DNA of 64,000 nt from Excoecaria cochinchinensis (Eukaryota; Streptophyta; Magnoliopsida; Malpighiales; Euphorbiaceae). A model generated the notes under the pieces. It searched no databases. It had not been told where the DNA came from and saw only the letters and a list, made by a program, of their open reading frames with translations. The position numbers were made by a program, and so were the translations under genes. The DNA lies in NCBI GenBank assembly GCA_947683425.1, contig CANTUQ010000051.1, positions 2,910,297 to 2,974,296 of the forward strand. Reading direction: 5' to 3'. The first letter of the stretch is position 1, and the number at the start of each line of letters is the position of its first letter. Positions 23,186-34,995 of this stretch are shown here, piece by piece.

Positions 23186-25622
23186 GCCTGTCTGTGTGAG
23201 CATGCATTTGTATGTGTTCAGCATATCATAAGGGTATTTTGGTAAAAATGCATGTTTTTGGGTTTTGTTAGTATGTGGGTGAATATATATGGCATTAGGG
23301 TGTGAATTATTTGGGTAACAGTTGTGTGCAATTAAGCATATCATTTTATGGTGTTTTAAGTTGGGATATGCTTGTGTGTGTGTGTTCATACCATTGTAGG
23401 GTGTGCATTAGTTGGGAGTGTATTAGGTGTGTGTAGTGCATGTTAGTTTGGTGTGAGTGGTTAGCTTCACCAATAGGAAATGGACACATGCTTAGGGCAA
23501 AGAAAAGAAAAAGAAAAAGGAAAGGAAATTGGCAGATTCACGTTTCCTTCTTCACTCACCTTCTTCTTCTTCATTTTCTTCATTCTAAGAACTGTATTGA
23601 GGATTCAATACTTTATTGGTGAAGTTAATCATCTCTTTGCATCTTCTTTGGTAAGTAATTGTATCTTTCTCATTTTGTTCTCCCATTTGTTTCATCTTCG
23701 TCTTCTTTGGGTTTAGATTTAACTTAGGGTTTTTATTTTGGTTGTTCTTGGTGTGTTGATTGTTAGTTGATCTCCCTCGCGATCTAAAGGGCAAGGAAAT
23801 TGCTGGACCTAGTGGAGCTAAGTGATTGAAGCTTAAAATCTCAGGTTTGGGATTTTTGCTTATGGATTGTGCTTGATTTGAACTTACTGTAAATTTCTAG
23901 GGTTTATGTTCTTGAATGTGGTTATGTATGATTTTGGTTGTGATGAGTGTTGAATTAAGTTGTCTATATGTTATTTTGATGCTTGAATGATCTTCTGGAA
24001 GGTAAGAACTGATTTGTGTGATTTTGATTCAAGTTTGGAGTTGATTTCTGTGTTCTGGGAAAATTCTGGAAAACTGGAAAATCGTGTTACTGTATAAAAT
24101 TCCCGTTTTGCTGTGTCTGTCGTGGGACTACCCAAGAAGAGAGGCAAGTCACGAGACGTGACTCCCAGTCACGACTCGTGACCTGCCAGAAGGAAGCTAG
24201 TCACGAATTGTGACTGCCTGTCACAACTCGTGACCAGCCATGAGGAAGGCAGTCACAACTCGTGACCGGCCTGAGACAGTCACGCGTGACCAGCCCTAAT
24301 GAAGCCAGTCACGACTCGTGACCAGCGAGAGACAGAGGCATGTCACGTCGCGTGACCAGCAAAGGAGGAAGCCAGTCACGACTCGTGACCAGCCTTGTGA
24401 GGAGGCCAGTCACGAGTTGTGATGCCAGTCACAACTCGTGACCAGCCGACCTCGTCGGTCACCCCGTTCGGCCCATTTTCAGAAATTTCCCAGTTTTAAC
24501 TCAAAAATGAATTCTGTAATTCTTCCAAATGGACTTATATTGCTGTATGATGCATGTCATACTTTTATATGCTTTGATATGAGTGATACCAGGATTCTTC
24601 ACATGAATTATATGTTATATTCTGAAATATGATTTGAATGACGCATAACCTGCTAAAGTCAAGTAAGTGGATAGTTAGGCATGCCTAATAGAGTCTTTTA
24701 GCTGCAGCCCTTCGTTTCGTTTGGACCGCGATCAGGTCCCCGTTTGGTTCCTCGCGAACCCTTTATGTATAAGGATCTTGTTTAAGGTCCCTTTTGAAAA
24801 TGATTTGTGAAAGTTAAAAGTATATTGATTTTCTCGATTCGTACCCGTAAGGTACTGTCTATAATCGACTCGTACCCGTAAAGTACTGTCTGTACACTCG
24901 TTATCCTCTACCCAGAGTCAGTAGGTGTTCTTTTGGTGTTCGATTAGTTTGCTCTACTCCTATGACTATATATAGATGTAATATCGGTATGAGTATATTG
25001 ATGAAATGTATGTTCAACTATGATGGATATGGATATGAATTTGAGATACAGAATGTATGGCTATTAATTGTGAGCATGTTCTTATGAACTATGTTATGAG
25101 CTATTGCATTTTGCCATTGTGGATGTGTTATGTCTTGACGACCATTGTGTATGGCCGTTCATATTTTATGTGTGTTTCCCCACTAAGCGTTTATCGCTTA
25201 GCACGGTGTTTTTACCCGTGCAGGTGCGGAAGGAGTTTTGCTTTGAGAGAGTCACCGCTGGCAAGCCAACACAGAAGGTTTTAGTGTAGGGCTCAGTTTT
25301 GTAATCTGTAATGATTCTTTTTGTATTGAACTCTCCTGTATCAGTTTTGTTATAGCTTCCGCTCTTGTATGTATATTTTTGGTTATATAATATCTTTTGT
25401 ATCAGCTAGTTGATCAGAACATTATTGTAAAGCTTTGTTATATTAATGTATGATCAGCTATTGCTTTCTTTTTCTTAAAGTTTTTAATTATTTCATATTT
25501 CTGTATGTATGTTATGAATGAGTGTATGATTTGCTTTGTATTTGTTTGGTGACATCTTGACTCATACGGCATCTCAATCTTTATCGGATGGGATCGCCTA
25601 CGTATGGGAAGGGGGTGTTACA
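23154..25622 (+). repeat. Tekay 3' LTR
   Basis: 2,469 bp, same termini as the 5' LTR. The minisatellite (24148-24443) is shorter and the hairpin lies at 25183-25201. Followed by TSD GCACT. Confidence 0.95.
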
Positions 25623-26994
25623 GCACTGGCATTCTACGGAAGGTTTGCATGACCACGGTACTACTGCTTCGAATCTCAGAAGAGTTTGCACGATGGCGGC
25701 ACTACCATTCTACGGAATGTTTGCACGACCACGGTACTACTGCTTCGAATCTCAGAAGAGTTTGCACAATGGCTGCACTACCATTCTACGGAAGGTTTGC
25801 ACGACCACGGTACTACTCCTTCGAATCTCAGAAGAGTTTGCACGCTGGCAGCACTACCATTCTACGGAAGGTTTGCACGACCACGGTACTACTACTTAGA
25901 ATCTCAGAAGAGTTTGCACGATCGCGGCACTACCATTCTACTGAAGGTTTGCACGACCACGGTACTACTGCTTCGAATCTCAGAAGAGTTTGCACGATGG
26001 CTGCACTATCATTCTACGGAAGGTTTGCATGACCACGGTACTACTGCTTTGAATCTCAGAAGAGTTTACACGATGGCGGCTCTACCATTCTATGGAAGGT
26101 TTGCATGACCACGGTACTACTGCTTCGAATCTCAGAAGAGTTTGCACGATGGCGGCACTACCATTCTACGGAAGGTTTGCATGACCACGGTACTACTCCT
26201 TCGAATCTCAGAAGCGTTTGCACGATGGCGGCACTACCATTCTATGGAAGGTTTGCATGACCACGGTACTACTGCTTCGAATCTCAGAAGAGTTTGCACG
26301 ATGGCGACACTACCATTCTACGGAAGGTTTGCATGACCACAGTACTACTACTTCGAATCTCAGAAGAGTTTGCGCGATGGCCGCACTACCATTCTAGGGA
26401 AGGTTTGCACGACCATGGCACTACCACTTCAGAAGGGTTAGCACGATGGCGGCACTACCACTTATGAAGGGTTAGCACGATGGCAGCACTACCACTTCAC
26501 ATCTCAGAAGGGTTAGCACGATGGCGGCACTACCATTCTACGGAAGGTTAGCACTAACACTTCAGAAGGGCTAGCACAATGGCAGCACTACCACTCCACG
26601 GAGGGTTAGCATGATCACGACACTACCACTTCAAAACTCACAAGGGTTAGTATGACCACGGTACTACTGCTTCGAACTTCAGAAGAGTTTGCACGATTGC
26701 GGCACTACCATTCTACGGAAGGTTTGCACGACAACGGTACTACTGCTTTGAATCTTAGAAGAGTTTGCACGATGGCAGCACTACCCTTCTAAAAAAGGTT
26801 TGCACGACCACAGTATTACTGCTTTGAATCTCAGAAGAGTTTGCACGATGACGGCACTACCATTCTACGGAAGGTTTGAACGACCACGGTACTACTTCTT
26901 CGAATCTCAGAAGAGTTTGCATGATGGTAGGACTACCCTTCTACGGAAGGTTTGCACGACCACGGTATTACTGCTTCGAATCTCAAAAGAGTTT
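25623..26994 (+). repeat. 76-bp tandem array, main segment
   Basis: About 18 more copies of the 76-bp unit of B, starting with the right TSD of the Tekay insertion. Between about 26405 and 26650 the units are shorter variants (about 36 bp, gttagcacgatggcggcac), i.e. half-units. The consensus contains no TAA, TAG or TGA on the plus strand, so all three frames stay open until mutated. The array is cut at 26994 by element C and resumes at 41822. Confidence 0.95.
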
Positions 26995-29069
26995 TGTGAC
27001 GCGCGCCGAATCCCGAGCGCCGCCCTTTCGGACCGCCCGCACGTGGGCGATCGGGGCATTTGCGGGTCCGTTGGCAGCTTGCGATGAATCGCAAGTGCGT
27101 CTATGTTGAGCAACACGGAGGTTTCATGGAGTCGCCACCCAATAGAACATTGGGAAAGTTACTCTCGCCTCGGAGAGCCTAAGACTACGCTTGGTACCCA
27201 TTTTGGGCCAGCCAGAGGGATCATAGAAGGTAAACCTCTCACCCCAAGGAGCCTAGGGTTAGCGCTAAAGCCTCATGACCCAAGAAGTATATTGGAGGAT
27301 AACCTCTAACCTCTTGAGCCCAAAGACCAGAGCTGGGTCCGGAATTTCTCATCTATTTCTACCTCAGTTAAGTTATGATCAAATTTTAATATCATTAGTT
27401 CGCTCTCTCTCCACACTATGCAGTTAATTAAAAGGCACATTTATTCACATTTTGAAAGCGGTAAATGAGCAACATAAATATCAAAAGCGATAAATTACAA
27501 TAATACAAGGAGCAGAATACAACTCCCTTTTGTAAATGTACGAAGCATACATAAATCGGGACATTGCTTATTTTTGAGGACTTTGGTCCTCGCATGCATC
27601 ATTATTAAAAATGGGATATTTTGTTTGTGATGATCTTTATTGGATAAAAATAGGGCATTGGACCCTTTTGCATTTTATACGAAACTCAATTATATTTGAG
27701 TACAAATCGTTGATCTATTTTTACATTCAACGAGATAAAAAGAGCTTATTCATATACATAAAATAATTAATGAATAAATAAGCGAGAGAAATAAATCAAA
27801 AGGGTTAAGGAAAACTAAACCGGACGAAATCCTCCACACATGGTAGACAGCTGCTCAAGCTCGGGATTATCCAAGAGATTCAATATACACTCATAGAAAG
27901 TTAAAAGATGTTAATATACATAAAATTAACATACACAAAGTCAAAAATATTTGAAAGGGATAAAAAGATAAATTAAAAGGTGGAAACAGAACCCACCGAC
28001 GGCCTGCCTTGGCTGACCGACGGGCGTCGGTTAAGATAACCGAAGTGTCCGTTTGTCACTCAAGGAAGGGCGTCTGTAGGTGGGTGACCGACGGGCGTCG
28101 GTGATAAAGATGACCCGTCGGTCACCACTGTTTCCGAGAAAAAACAAAAAAGAGAGAGAGAGAAATAAATAACTTTTCAAGGTCAAAATGTGTTTTATCT
28201 CAAAAATGAGAAAAGTGAGTCAAAATAAAAGAAATAATGACAAATATTCACAAGTTTCACAAAATAGAGAATAAATATGAGATAATATGAAGAGGGAATC
28301 CGGAATATTTACCCTCAGATAATTGCTTTAGGTAAGATTCTTGTATTGGTTGGAGCCCCGCGCGTTCCACGAGAAGCAAAAGATGAAGGATCAGAGAGAG
28401 AAAAATGAACTATTTCTTCTTTAACCCCTCAAAAGATTGATTTTGGAGTCAAAATCTAAAGAAACTAATTAGTTTTAGTTCCTTTTGATTGATTTGATCC
28501 TTGATTAATTATGATTCTCTTTGTAAATGAGATTTGTAAGAAGAGAGAGAAAATTTGCTTGGATTTGGGCAGAGTTTCCCCTCTTGTAAAATTCTAGAAC
28601 CCTTTTCAAGTGAAAATCCGGAGGTTTTTATAACCAGACACGACCGACGGGCGTCGGTGTATAGGGGCGGGCATCGGAAGAATCCTTCTGACACAAGGAG
28701 ACTTCCGACGGCCCTGCCACTTTCACCGACAGGCGTCGGAACGGTTTCGTGCTCCGAAAAATCGGGCGGTGCTCTGACAGAGGCGGTGATTTTCCGACGG
28801 GCGTCGGAAAATGCCATAAGCCATCTGTGACACCAAGCGACGGGCTTGCCTCTCACCGACGGGCTGGCCGTCTGTAGAGAGAAAAAACATTTTTTTACCC
28901 GAAAAATAACCCCATTTTCTCCCCCTCTGCCCAGGAAAGGTGGAAAGATTCATTTCTCGTGGAACATGGGACTAAAACCCCTGAATCCAAACCATTTATG
29001 GAGGCTCGAACACTGATTTCATCATAGGGTAACCTCTGATCCGGACAGCTCCGGGACACGGTGCCTACA
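26995..29069 (-). repeat. Element C 3' LTR
   Basis: 2,075 bp. On the minus strand it starts TGTAGGCACCGTG and ends GGCGCGCGTCACA. A minus-strand TATAAAA lies at 28626-28632. Upstream of it in transcription (28644-28875) are several CCGACGGGCGTCGG-type dyads, and two more lie downstream at 28017-28030 and 28088-28101. Confidence 0.95.
28626..28875 (-). promoter_or_regulatory. Element C LTR promoter with dyad cluster (3' LTR copy)
   Basis: Minus-strand TATAAAA (28626-28632) with dyads immediately upstream: CCGACGGGCGTCGG at 28644-28657 and 28794-28807, CCGACAGGCGTCGG at 28726-28739, and the asymmetric CCGACGGGCTGGCCGTCTGT near 28856. The same arrangement occurs in the 5' LTR (TATA at 41353-41359). 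The dyads are probable regulator sites; the binding factor is unknown. Confidence 0.65.
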
Positions 29070-29090
29070 GTTGCCCCCAGTTTTGGGGAA
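29070..29090 (-). other. Element C polypurine tract
   Basis: Minus strand reads CCCCAAAACTGGGGGCAAC directly before the LTR start. It matches the PPT of B at 42164-42182. Confidence 0.85.
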
Positions 29091-29249
29091 ACTAGTGCAC
29101 ACGTGCCTAGATAAGCCAAAACTCAGAGAAAGGTCAGAAAGGAAGCGTACCTGCGACGGCTTTTCCCTTTCCGTGCCTTTTGCCGTGTAGACCTTGTCTC
29201 GATCCGCTCGGCAATACGAAAGATACTCCTATCGGTCTTGCCTCGACCT
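29091..29249 (-). other. Element C 3' untranslated segment
   Basis: Non-coding. It includes the minus-strand motif CAGGTACG (29146-29153), which looks like a splice donor and recurs at the same place in B (42100-42107). Confidence 0.6.
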
Positions 29250-29590
29250 GTAGGTGTTGGTGAGATGCAACATGCTTTAGCTGCAATCCCGGTTTGGTGA
29301 AGTGCGATATGCTCTGACCACAGCTTTGATTGGTGAGATGCAGCATGCTTTGGCTACAATCTCGATCTGGTGAAGAGCGGCACTCTCTGACCACAGCTCC
29401 GATTTGTGAGATGCAGCATGCTTTGGCTACAACCTCGATTTGGTGAAGTGCGGTATGCTTTGACCACAGCTTCGATTGGTGAGATGCAGCATGCTTTGGC
29501 TACAACCTCGATTTGGTGAAGTGCGGTATGCTTTAACCACGGCTTCGATCTGTGGGATGCAGCATGCTTTGGCTACAACCTCGATCTAAA
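29250..29590 (-). repeat. 73-bp tandem array of element C
   Basis: About 4.6 copies. The phrase tgagatgcagcatgctt recurs at 29261, 29334, 29407, 29480 and 29553, exactly 73 bp apart. Each unit contains two diverged halves ending in gattggtga / gatttggtga. Confidence 0.95.
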
Positions 29591-29979
29591 AGGGATCTTT
29601 TCTCGATGTCTGTGTTCATATCGGTATTGCTCTGTACCTGTGTGATGAAAAATTTTGTTAGTTCATATTTGAGTGGTCACTTTTTAACCTGTCCGTTGAT
29701 GGGGTGATCTCGCTTTATTAGCTATGTCATGTTCACTTTTTCTTATTGAATTGTCATTTATCATTTTTGTTATGTTCTTGTTATATTGTCCTTTTCTTGA
29801 CATACAAGTAAATGTGAGAGCATACATTTTCTGTGATCTGATTAAACAATTAATAATGAAATGATCATGCAATAATAAAGCAAAAGTTTTCACTAAAAAG
29901 AAGTAATTTTTGTACAATGCATATATACAAAAGATGTGAATGAATGTACATAAATATGCAAAAATGGGCTCCCTAAAAG
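29591..29979 (-). other. Element C 3'UTR of the sense accessory gene
   Basis: A/T-rich stretch after the stop of the accessory ORF. No coding signal seen. Confidence 0.5.
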
Positions 29980-32025
29980 TCAAAACGGTGCATAGTCGGT
30001 AGGCTCATCTGGGTCCTCATCATCCGATATGTGCACGGTCTCTGATGGAAGCGGAGGCGGCTGTGCCGTGGAGGGTCCTGCCTCGTGATCATGGGCTCGC
30101 CTGAACTGAACCTGAGCATAGCCGTCCAAGAAGGGCTGGGTACAGGTGCCCAAAAACCCTAAGGTCTCAGAGATCTTGTCCCCCAACTTCTTGAAGGCTT
30201 GGCTCAGCTGAGTGGTCTGCTCAACAGCGGCCGTCCTCCTATGCTCTAGGCTCTGCTCCGTCTGCTCCCTGAACTCTCTCATGGTCTGAGACAGGGGTGG
30301 AAGGATCCCCTCTATCGCCTGGACGCGGGATCTCAGAGAGTCAAGTGACTCATCAATCATCTGTAGGGTCATGTCAACCCTCTGAGACACCTGGTCCTGT
30401 GACGATCTCACATCATGAGCGAGCTGCTGCCTGAGCTCCCTCTGCCCCTGAGCAATCTGCTCAATCACCCTCAACTGCTCCCCTCTGAGGGTCTCTGCGA
30501 CCTGAGCCTGCTCCTCTCTGAAAGCATCCATGGCTCGAGTCTGCTCCCGCGCGGTACGCTCGATATAGCTGGCCTGCTCCTGGGCCAGATGCTCTAATGA
30601 CTGAGACTGCTCCTGAATGGCAGCCCGCTGATGGTCCAGCCTCTCATGAAGAGCCCTGTCCCTCTCATCCTGTCGTCGCTCAAAAGCCATGAACATGGAA
30701 ATAAGGAGCTGTGAGGAGTCAGGCTGAGCAGGCTGCTGCTGTGGTGGCTCAGGAGGTGGTGTTGTAGAGGTAGATGCTCCCGGTTCGCCTCTAAAATAAG
30801 GATGATACCTCCCTGAAGATCCATGGGTAGTCCTCTGGACCCTGATACCCGGCGACAGGACAGGAGTCGGTGCTCGAGATGCAGGGGAGGCAGCAAAAAG
30901 GTCGTCCATCGTGAACTCGATGTCGAAGTCCAAAGGGGTCCTAGGCTGCTCCTGCTGCTGTGGCACAGTTTGTGGCTGAGGAGGCTGATGCTCCGGCTGA
31001 GGCTGAGGAAGCTCTGGCTGAGGTGGCTGATGCTCCGACTGTGGCTCTGGCTGAGGCTGTGGCTCTAGCTAAGGAGGCTCTGGCTGAGGCTGTGGCTCTG
31101 GCTGAGGTGCCTCTGGCTGAGGCTGGGGCTCGGGATCTACACCCAAAGGTGGGAGTGAGAACATCTGTCTGGTCTCGTGAATAGTCAGCACCCTATAGGC
31201 CTCCGCCTGACCTGATATCGGGGAAATCATCCCCATCTGCACCGCCGCCGCGGCATCCACATGGATCCCCTCCTCGAGGGGTCCTCTCAACCTCTCCGGG
31301 TTAACTCCCAAACCCAAAAGTAAACGGGTGATGACTCCTCCGACCATCACTACTGGTGTCAACCCTCTGCCAACTCTAGTCAGGTTGGCCAAGATCTCGT
31401 GGCTAATGTTGAGACGGTAGCCTGCCACCATAGCCCAGAGGCTCCAGATCTCGGCCGCATTAAGCGACCCTGGATTACCAGCTCGACCAAGGTACGAGCT
31501 GGAAAGCACTCTGTGCAGATACCGGAGTGCCTGAGACACCAGTACGGTGCTCTTCGCTGTATCATGATCGTACAGCACTCCTGGTATAGCAATGGCCGCC
31601 CAATGGGCGCGTCTCACCGCTCGCCGCGGGATCTCAACCCCCTCCTCTCTAGGGAGCCCCATGGCCTGTGCAAACCTCTGTCGGGTGATGCTAAAATGGT
31701 CGCCATTAAACCAGAACTGGATCACCCCTGGCTGGGTATCTGAGCTCTGAAAACCAGTATATCGAAGAGTGGCCAGGACCTGGCGGGTAGCCTCTGGAAA
31801 TGTCCAGAAGGAGGGCTCAAAGAACTCGGTCCATCCAGCACCCTCAGCAAGTAAATCGAACTCTGGGGCCAACCCTAGGGCCTCTAAAAATGGGCGGGAT
31901 ACAAAGCGACTGGCCCGAAACTCCACCTAAGCCAACGCTCTGTATCTCTGAGCCGACTCGTCATCCATCCACTCCGGAGCGACAAGCTCAGGCTGAGCCT
32001 GCGGTGCTCTACGTCTAGGAGGCAT
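29980..32025 (-). pseudogene. Sense accessory ORF: putative plant transposon protein with coiled coil
   Basis: One 682-codon reading frame from ATG 32025 (MPPRRRAPQAQPELV) to the stop at 29980, broken by ambers at 31927-31929 and 31069-31071, each in a place where CAG fits. The N-terminal half (RFVSRPFLEALGL; FWFNGDHFSITRQRFAQAMG) resembles the putative plant transposon protein domain found in Tat and Athila elements. A Pro/Gln/Glu repeat (about 31070-30960) and a long Gln/Glu-rich predicted coiled coil (about 30700-30200) follow, then an acidic C-terminus. The role is unknown. A 3' splice site one base before the ATG suggests a 5'UTR intron. Confidence 0.75.
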
Positions 32026-32026
32026 C

Positions 32027-32740
32027 CTGCAAAAGGGAAGGAATTAGATAGCGAAAATTTGACAAAACAAGCACTATCAGGTTTATTTTCCAAAATCTAA
32101 GGTCCATCTAGGCCTTAACAGGGCAATGGCGGCCCAACATGAGATAAAAAAAAAAAGAAAAAGATAATAACAAATGAAAATAGCAAACATCCTGTCTAAG
32201 GAAGTAGCCTAATATGCCTTGCACGCATCATGGCAAAAGCAACATGCAATTATCATGGAAATAATTAAAGTGAATAAAAATGGGTTTCCTAGGTCCCAAG
32301 GCGTGCATTATATACACAAATACTCAATTTTTTGAATAAATGGTAAAAATTTGGGCAGCACCCCGGCAGGGGTATGCCCAACCTCCTGCATGAAAAGGCA
32401 AGATAATAGGCCTCAGGCCTCAACAATATTAAATGCATGTAAATGGGACGCACCTCGGCAAGAGTGTGCCCCCAACAACTCAAAATAATGGCCTAAGGCC
32501 ACAAAAGCAATATATGCACAAAATGGTGCGCTAAAAAGAGTGTAATTCTAAAGCACCAAGATTATAGAAAAATTCTACTTCTATGTGATCATGCAAAAGT
32601 TCAGATTTAATACAAAAATGGGCAGCATTTCCCCTAATTCCTTAGTTATCTGAGGCATTCTAATCACTCCTAGAGTTAAAAGGAGAAGAGATGAAAAAAT
32701 TAATTAGATAAAACTCAAAAGAAAGTAATCATTTACTTAC
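32027..32740 (-). other. Predicted 5'UTR intron of the sense accessory gene
   Basis: The minus strand has CAA|GTAAGT at 32740 and TTTTGCAG ending at 32027, one base before the ATG. It would be 714 bp. It holds two diverged copies of a roughly 90-bp segment (32348-32440 and 32441-32530). No coding signal. Confidence 0.55.
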
Positions 32741-32936
32741 TTGAAATCGCTAGAAGTGTAGAAACTGGAGAAAATGTGAATATCCAAGCACCCAGTGAGT
32801 ATAAAATGCGAAAAAATGAAGAAATCGCGAAAAAATATGGAGAAAAGCTTGAAAAAACGCTAAAAAAAACGTTAAGAGAACGGTTTGGGCGAAGAAGAGA
32901 AAGAGACAGCAACGTTTGCGCCGTCTGTCACTCGCC

Positions 32937-33139
32937 TTTATATAGAATTTCGTGACCGACGGGCTGGGCGTCTGTACAAGTAACCGACGGGCTGGCCGTC
33001 TGTCGCGCAATAAATGCGAGTTAATGCGCGTGATGAATGCAATGCTGACGTATGCAATCTGCCAGGTGGATTTCTTTTCGACGGGCAGGCCGTCTCTATG
33101 GAGAGACGGGTAGGCCGTCGGTGACCTTTTCCTATAAAT
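32937..33139. promoter_or_regulatory. Divergent promoter between the two accessory genes of element C
   Basis: Minus-strand TATATAAA at 32937-32944 and plus-strand TATAAAT at 33133-33139 face away from each other. Between them lie four dyad or half-dyad sites of the LTR type: 32955-32975, 32983-33003 and a pair within 33079-33121 (CGACGGGCAGGCCGTCTC; GACGGGTAGGCCGTCGG). The minus side would drive the gene starting at 32025 and the plus side the gene starting at 33209. This is read from sequence only; no transcript data. Confidence 0.65.
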
Positions 33140-33208
33140 CTTTGCAAAATTTTGCTCTTTTTATGTCTCTTCATTATCTACCATCTGGATCCTTTCATCT
33201 CTCTCAAA

Positions 33209-34598
33209 ATGTCTTCTCTTCTAGCCCAAAGGATGCACCGTGTCTTAGATGACAAACATACTTGGGAAGAGGGCGCCCTCTCCTCTCTGTCTGGGCTGAA
33301 ATACCTGTGTCGGGTGAAAGTTGACCAGAACCTCCTTCTGGCGGCGACCCATTTCTGGAACCCCCGGTTTCACATTTTCCAGTTCACCTATCAGGAACTG
33401 TGCCCTCTGCCTGAAGAACTAGCTGCCATTCTCGGAGCCTGGTTTCCTCCTAGCGCTCTGCCCTGCGTTCCCCGCTGTGGCCTATCCCAGATCCGGGACA
33501 TAGCTATGGCCCTCGGCATACCTCCATCTGAGGCCGTCCGGCTGATCGCACCGGGCTCTCACTTTGCTTTGGGACCCCTGATTGAGGCTCTGGATCGGTT
33601 CACTGATATCCCGACCTACCGGGTAAGCATCATATTCCTGTACTACATGATAAACTTCCTCACTGTTGTTCCAGGGGGTTTGACATGTGATTCTCGCCTA
33701 TTCGGAGTTCTGAGCGACTTTCACTCGGGGTTATCACCCTTACCCCTAGTCTTGGCTGAAACTATCCTGGGCTTGGACGCTGTGAGCTTCGGATTCACCA
33801 CAACCTTTTCTGGCAGCCCCTTATTACTCCAGGTATGTCATTATTTTAAAGGTAGTGCGTCCCTTATGGATTTTCACACTAGCTTTTCTTAGCGGGAGGT
33901 GCGTCCTTTCGGATTTTCACACAACCCTGTGCCTTATTTTTGCCTGAAGTAAACCCTACTTACTTCAGCGGCTTTTTCTTTTTTTTTCTTTTTCTCTTTT
34001 TTTTTTCTTTTTCTTTATTTTTCTTCTTTTTTCTCTTTTTTTTTTTATTATTATATATATATATTTTTTTCAGATCTGGCTGCAAGAGAAACTGAGGATG
34101 TTGTCTGAGCCACCCCCTCGAATTACCCCACAGTACTCGCCGAATCACTTCCTTCCGCGCCGACGATTATACGGGAGTGCCACTACTGGTGAAGGCATTG
34201 CCCGATTTGGCGAGCTGTCAGATGATGACATCAGTTTCACGTCCGCCTGGCTCCCACTGTCTCATGCGGTCATTGATGGGCCATCGGGATGTGTTCCTCT
34301 CTATGGGCTTCATCAAGCCACCTTCTACATCACCTCTCGATGTACGCGCCAACTAGGGATGACCCAGGATGTAGTGAGGGTTCCCTTATCATTCCGGGGA
34401 GAAGCTCTCTCAGTTGCATTTGCGTCTCGGTATCACGAGCTGTGGGGCAAACTACCGATGAAGACAGTTATCCCGAGGTTCGGCAATCATTCCGTGTCTT
34501 CGACTAGTGAGTACAAGAAGTGGATCCTTAGTCCAGCATCTGATAACAGAACTCGAGGGCTCAAACTATTGATCGGTGAGAGCAGCAGCAGGACCTAG
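33209..34598 (+). CDS. Antisense plant-mobile-domain (PMD-like) gene, two exons
   Basis: Runs opposite to element C. Exon 1 is 33209-33832, the intron 33833-34073 (GTATGT ... TTTTTTTCAG, 241 bp, phase 0) and exon 2 is 34074-34598, giving 382 residues. ATG 33209 (MSSLLAQRMHRVL) lies about 70 bases after TATAAAT. An in-frame ATG at 33152 would fall upstream of the likely mRNA start. HFWNPRFHIFQF, ELCPLPEELAAILG and LLLQ|IWLQEKL across the splice fit the plant mobile domain, a transposon-derived fold also found in the MAIN/MAIL gene family. No stop breaks the spliced frame. The intron has a long pyrimidine tract. Confidence 0.75.
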
Positions 34599-34995
34599 TT
34601 TGGTTTACATATGTATTTCGTTTGGTGCTACATTTCTTTTTAATGCAGAACTAAGAAATGACAAAATGAGAAGGATAATATTCGCTCTATTTCACGAATT
34701 TGTGTACGTTCTCATATTTAGTTTCAACATACATGATCAGTTTTGACATTTATTCAGTCGCTTACACGTCGTTTAATACATGAAACCGAATTTTAATAGC
34801 ATCAACTCCTGTTACCAATCGGCCCTCTCGGGTTTTCACGATCGGACATTTTCTCTCGTGCCTCTAATTTTTGCACAGGATGCCTTTTTTCGGTTTTCAC
34901 CCTGTCGAAGCGCCCAATTTTAGCACAGCCACCTTTTTTCGATTTTCGACCTGCAGGGCATTTTATTCTCTTCTTTTTATTTTGGGTCTTTAGCC
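34599..34995 (+). other. Spacer between antisense ORFs of element C
   Basis: Non-coding. It contains repeated phrases (ggttttcac, ccttttttcg) that also occur in the PMD intron (33850-33930) and in the matching place in E (62840-63020). Its conservation between C and E suggests a function or simply shared descent. Confidence 0.5.

Larger units (their letters stand above)
15917..25622 (+). mobile_element. Tekay-like chromovirus, full length
   Basis: 9,706-bp Ty3/gypsy element: LTRs 15917-18433 and 23154-25622, initiator-Met-type PBS, gag, pol, C-terminal chromodomain, PPT and a 5-bp TSD (GCACT). By eye the LTRs differ by roughly 45 substitutions (about 1.9 percent) plus indels, including two minisatellite units. 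The coding region has three stops and one frameshift, so it is no longer autonomous. Lineage call: chromodomain with NFEDKI-like C-terminus, long LTRs and TGTCACACCCC terminus. It sits inside the tandem array of B. Confidence 0.95.

Noticed and set aside
15595..26336. Several 60-140 residue ORFs with repeating CTTTVLLLRISEEFARW-type peptide
   Set aside because: They come from the stop-free 76-bp array in all three frames; no start context and no domain. Kept as a finding, not as genes.
28509..28856. ORFs across the LTR dyads of element C
   Set aside because: They run through promoter sequence in both LTRs and have no coding signature.
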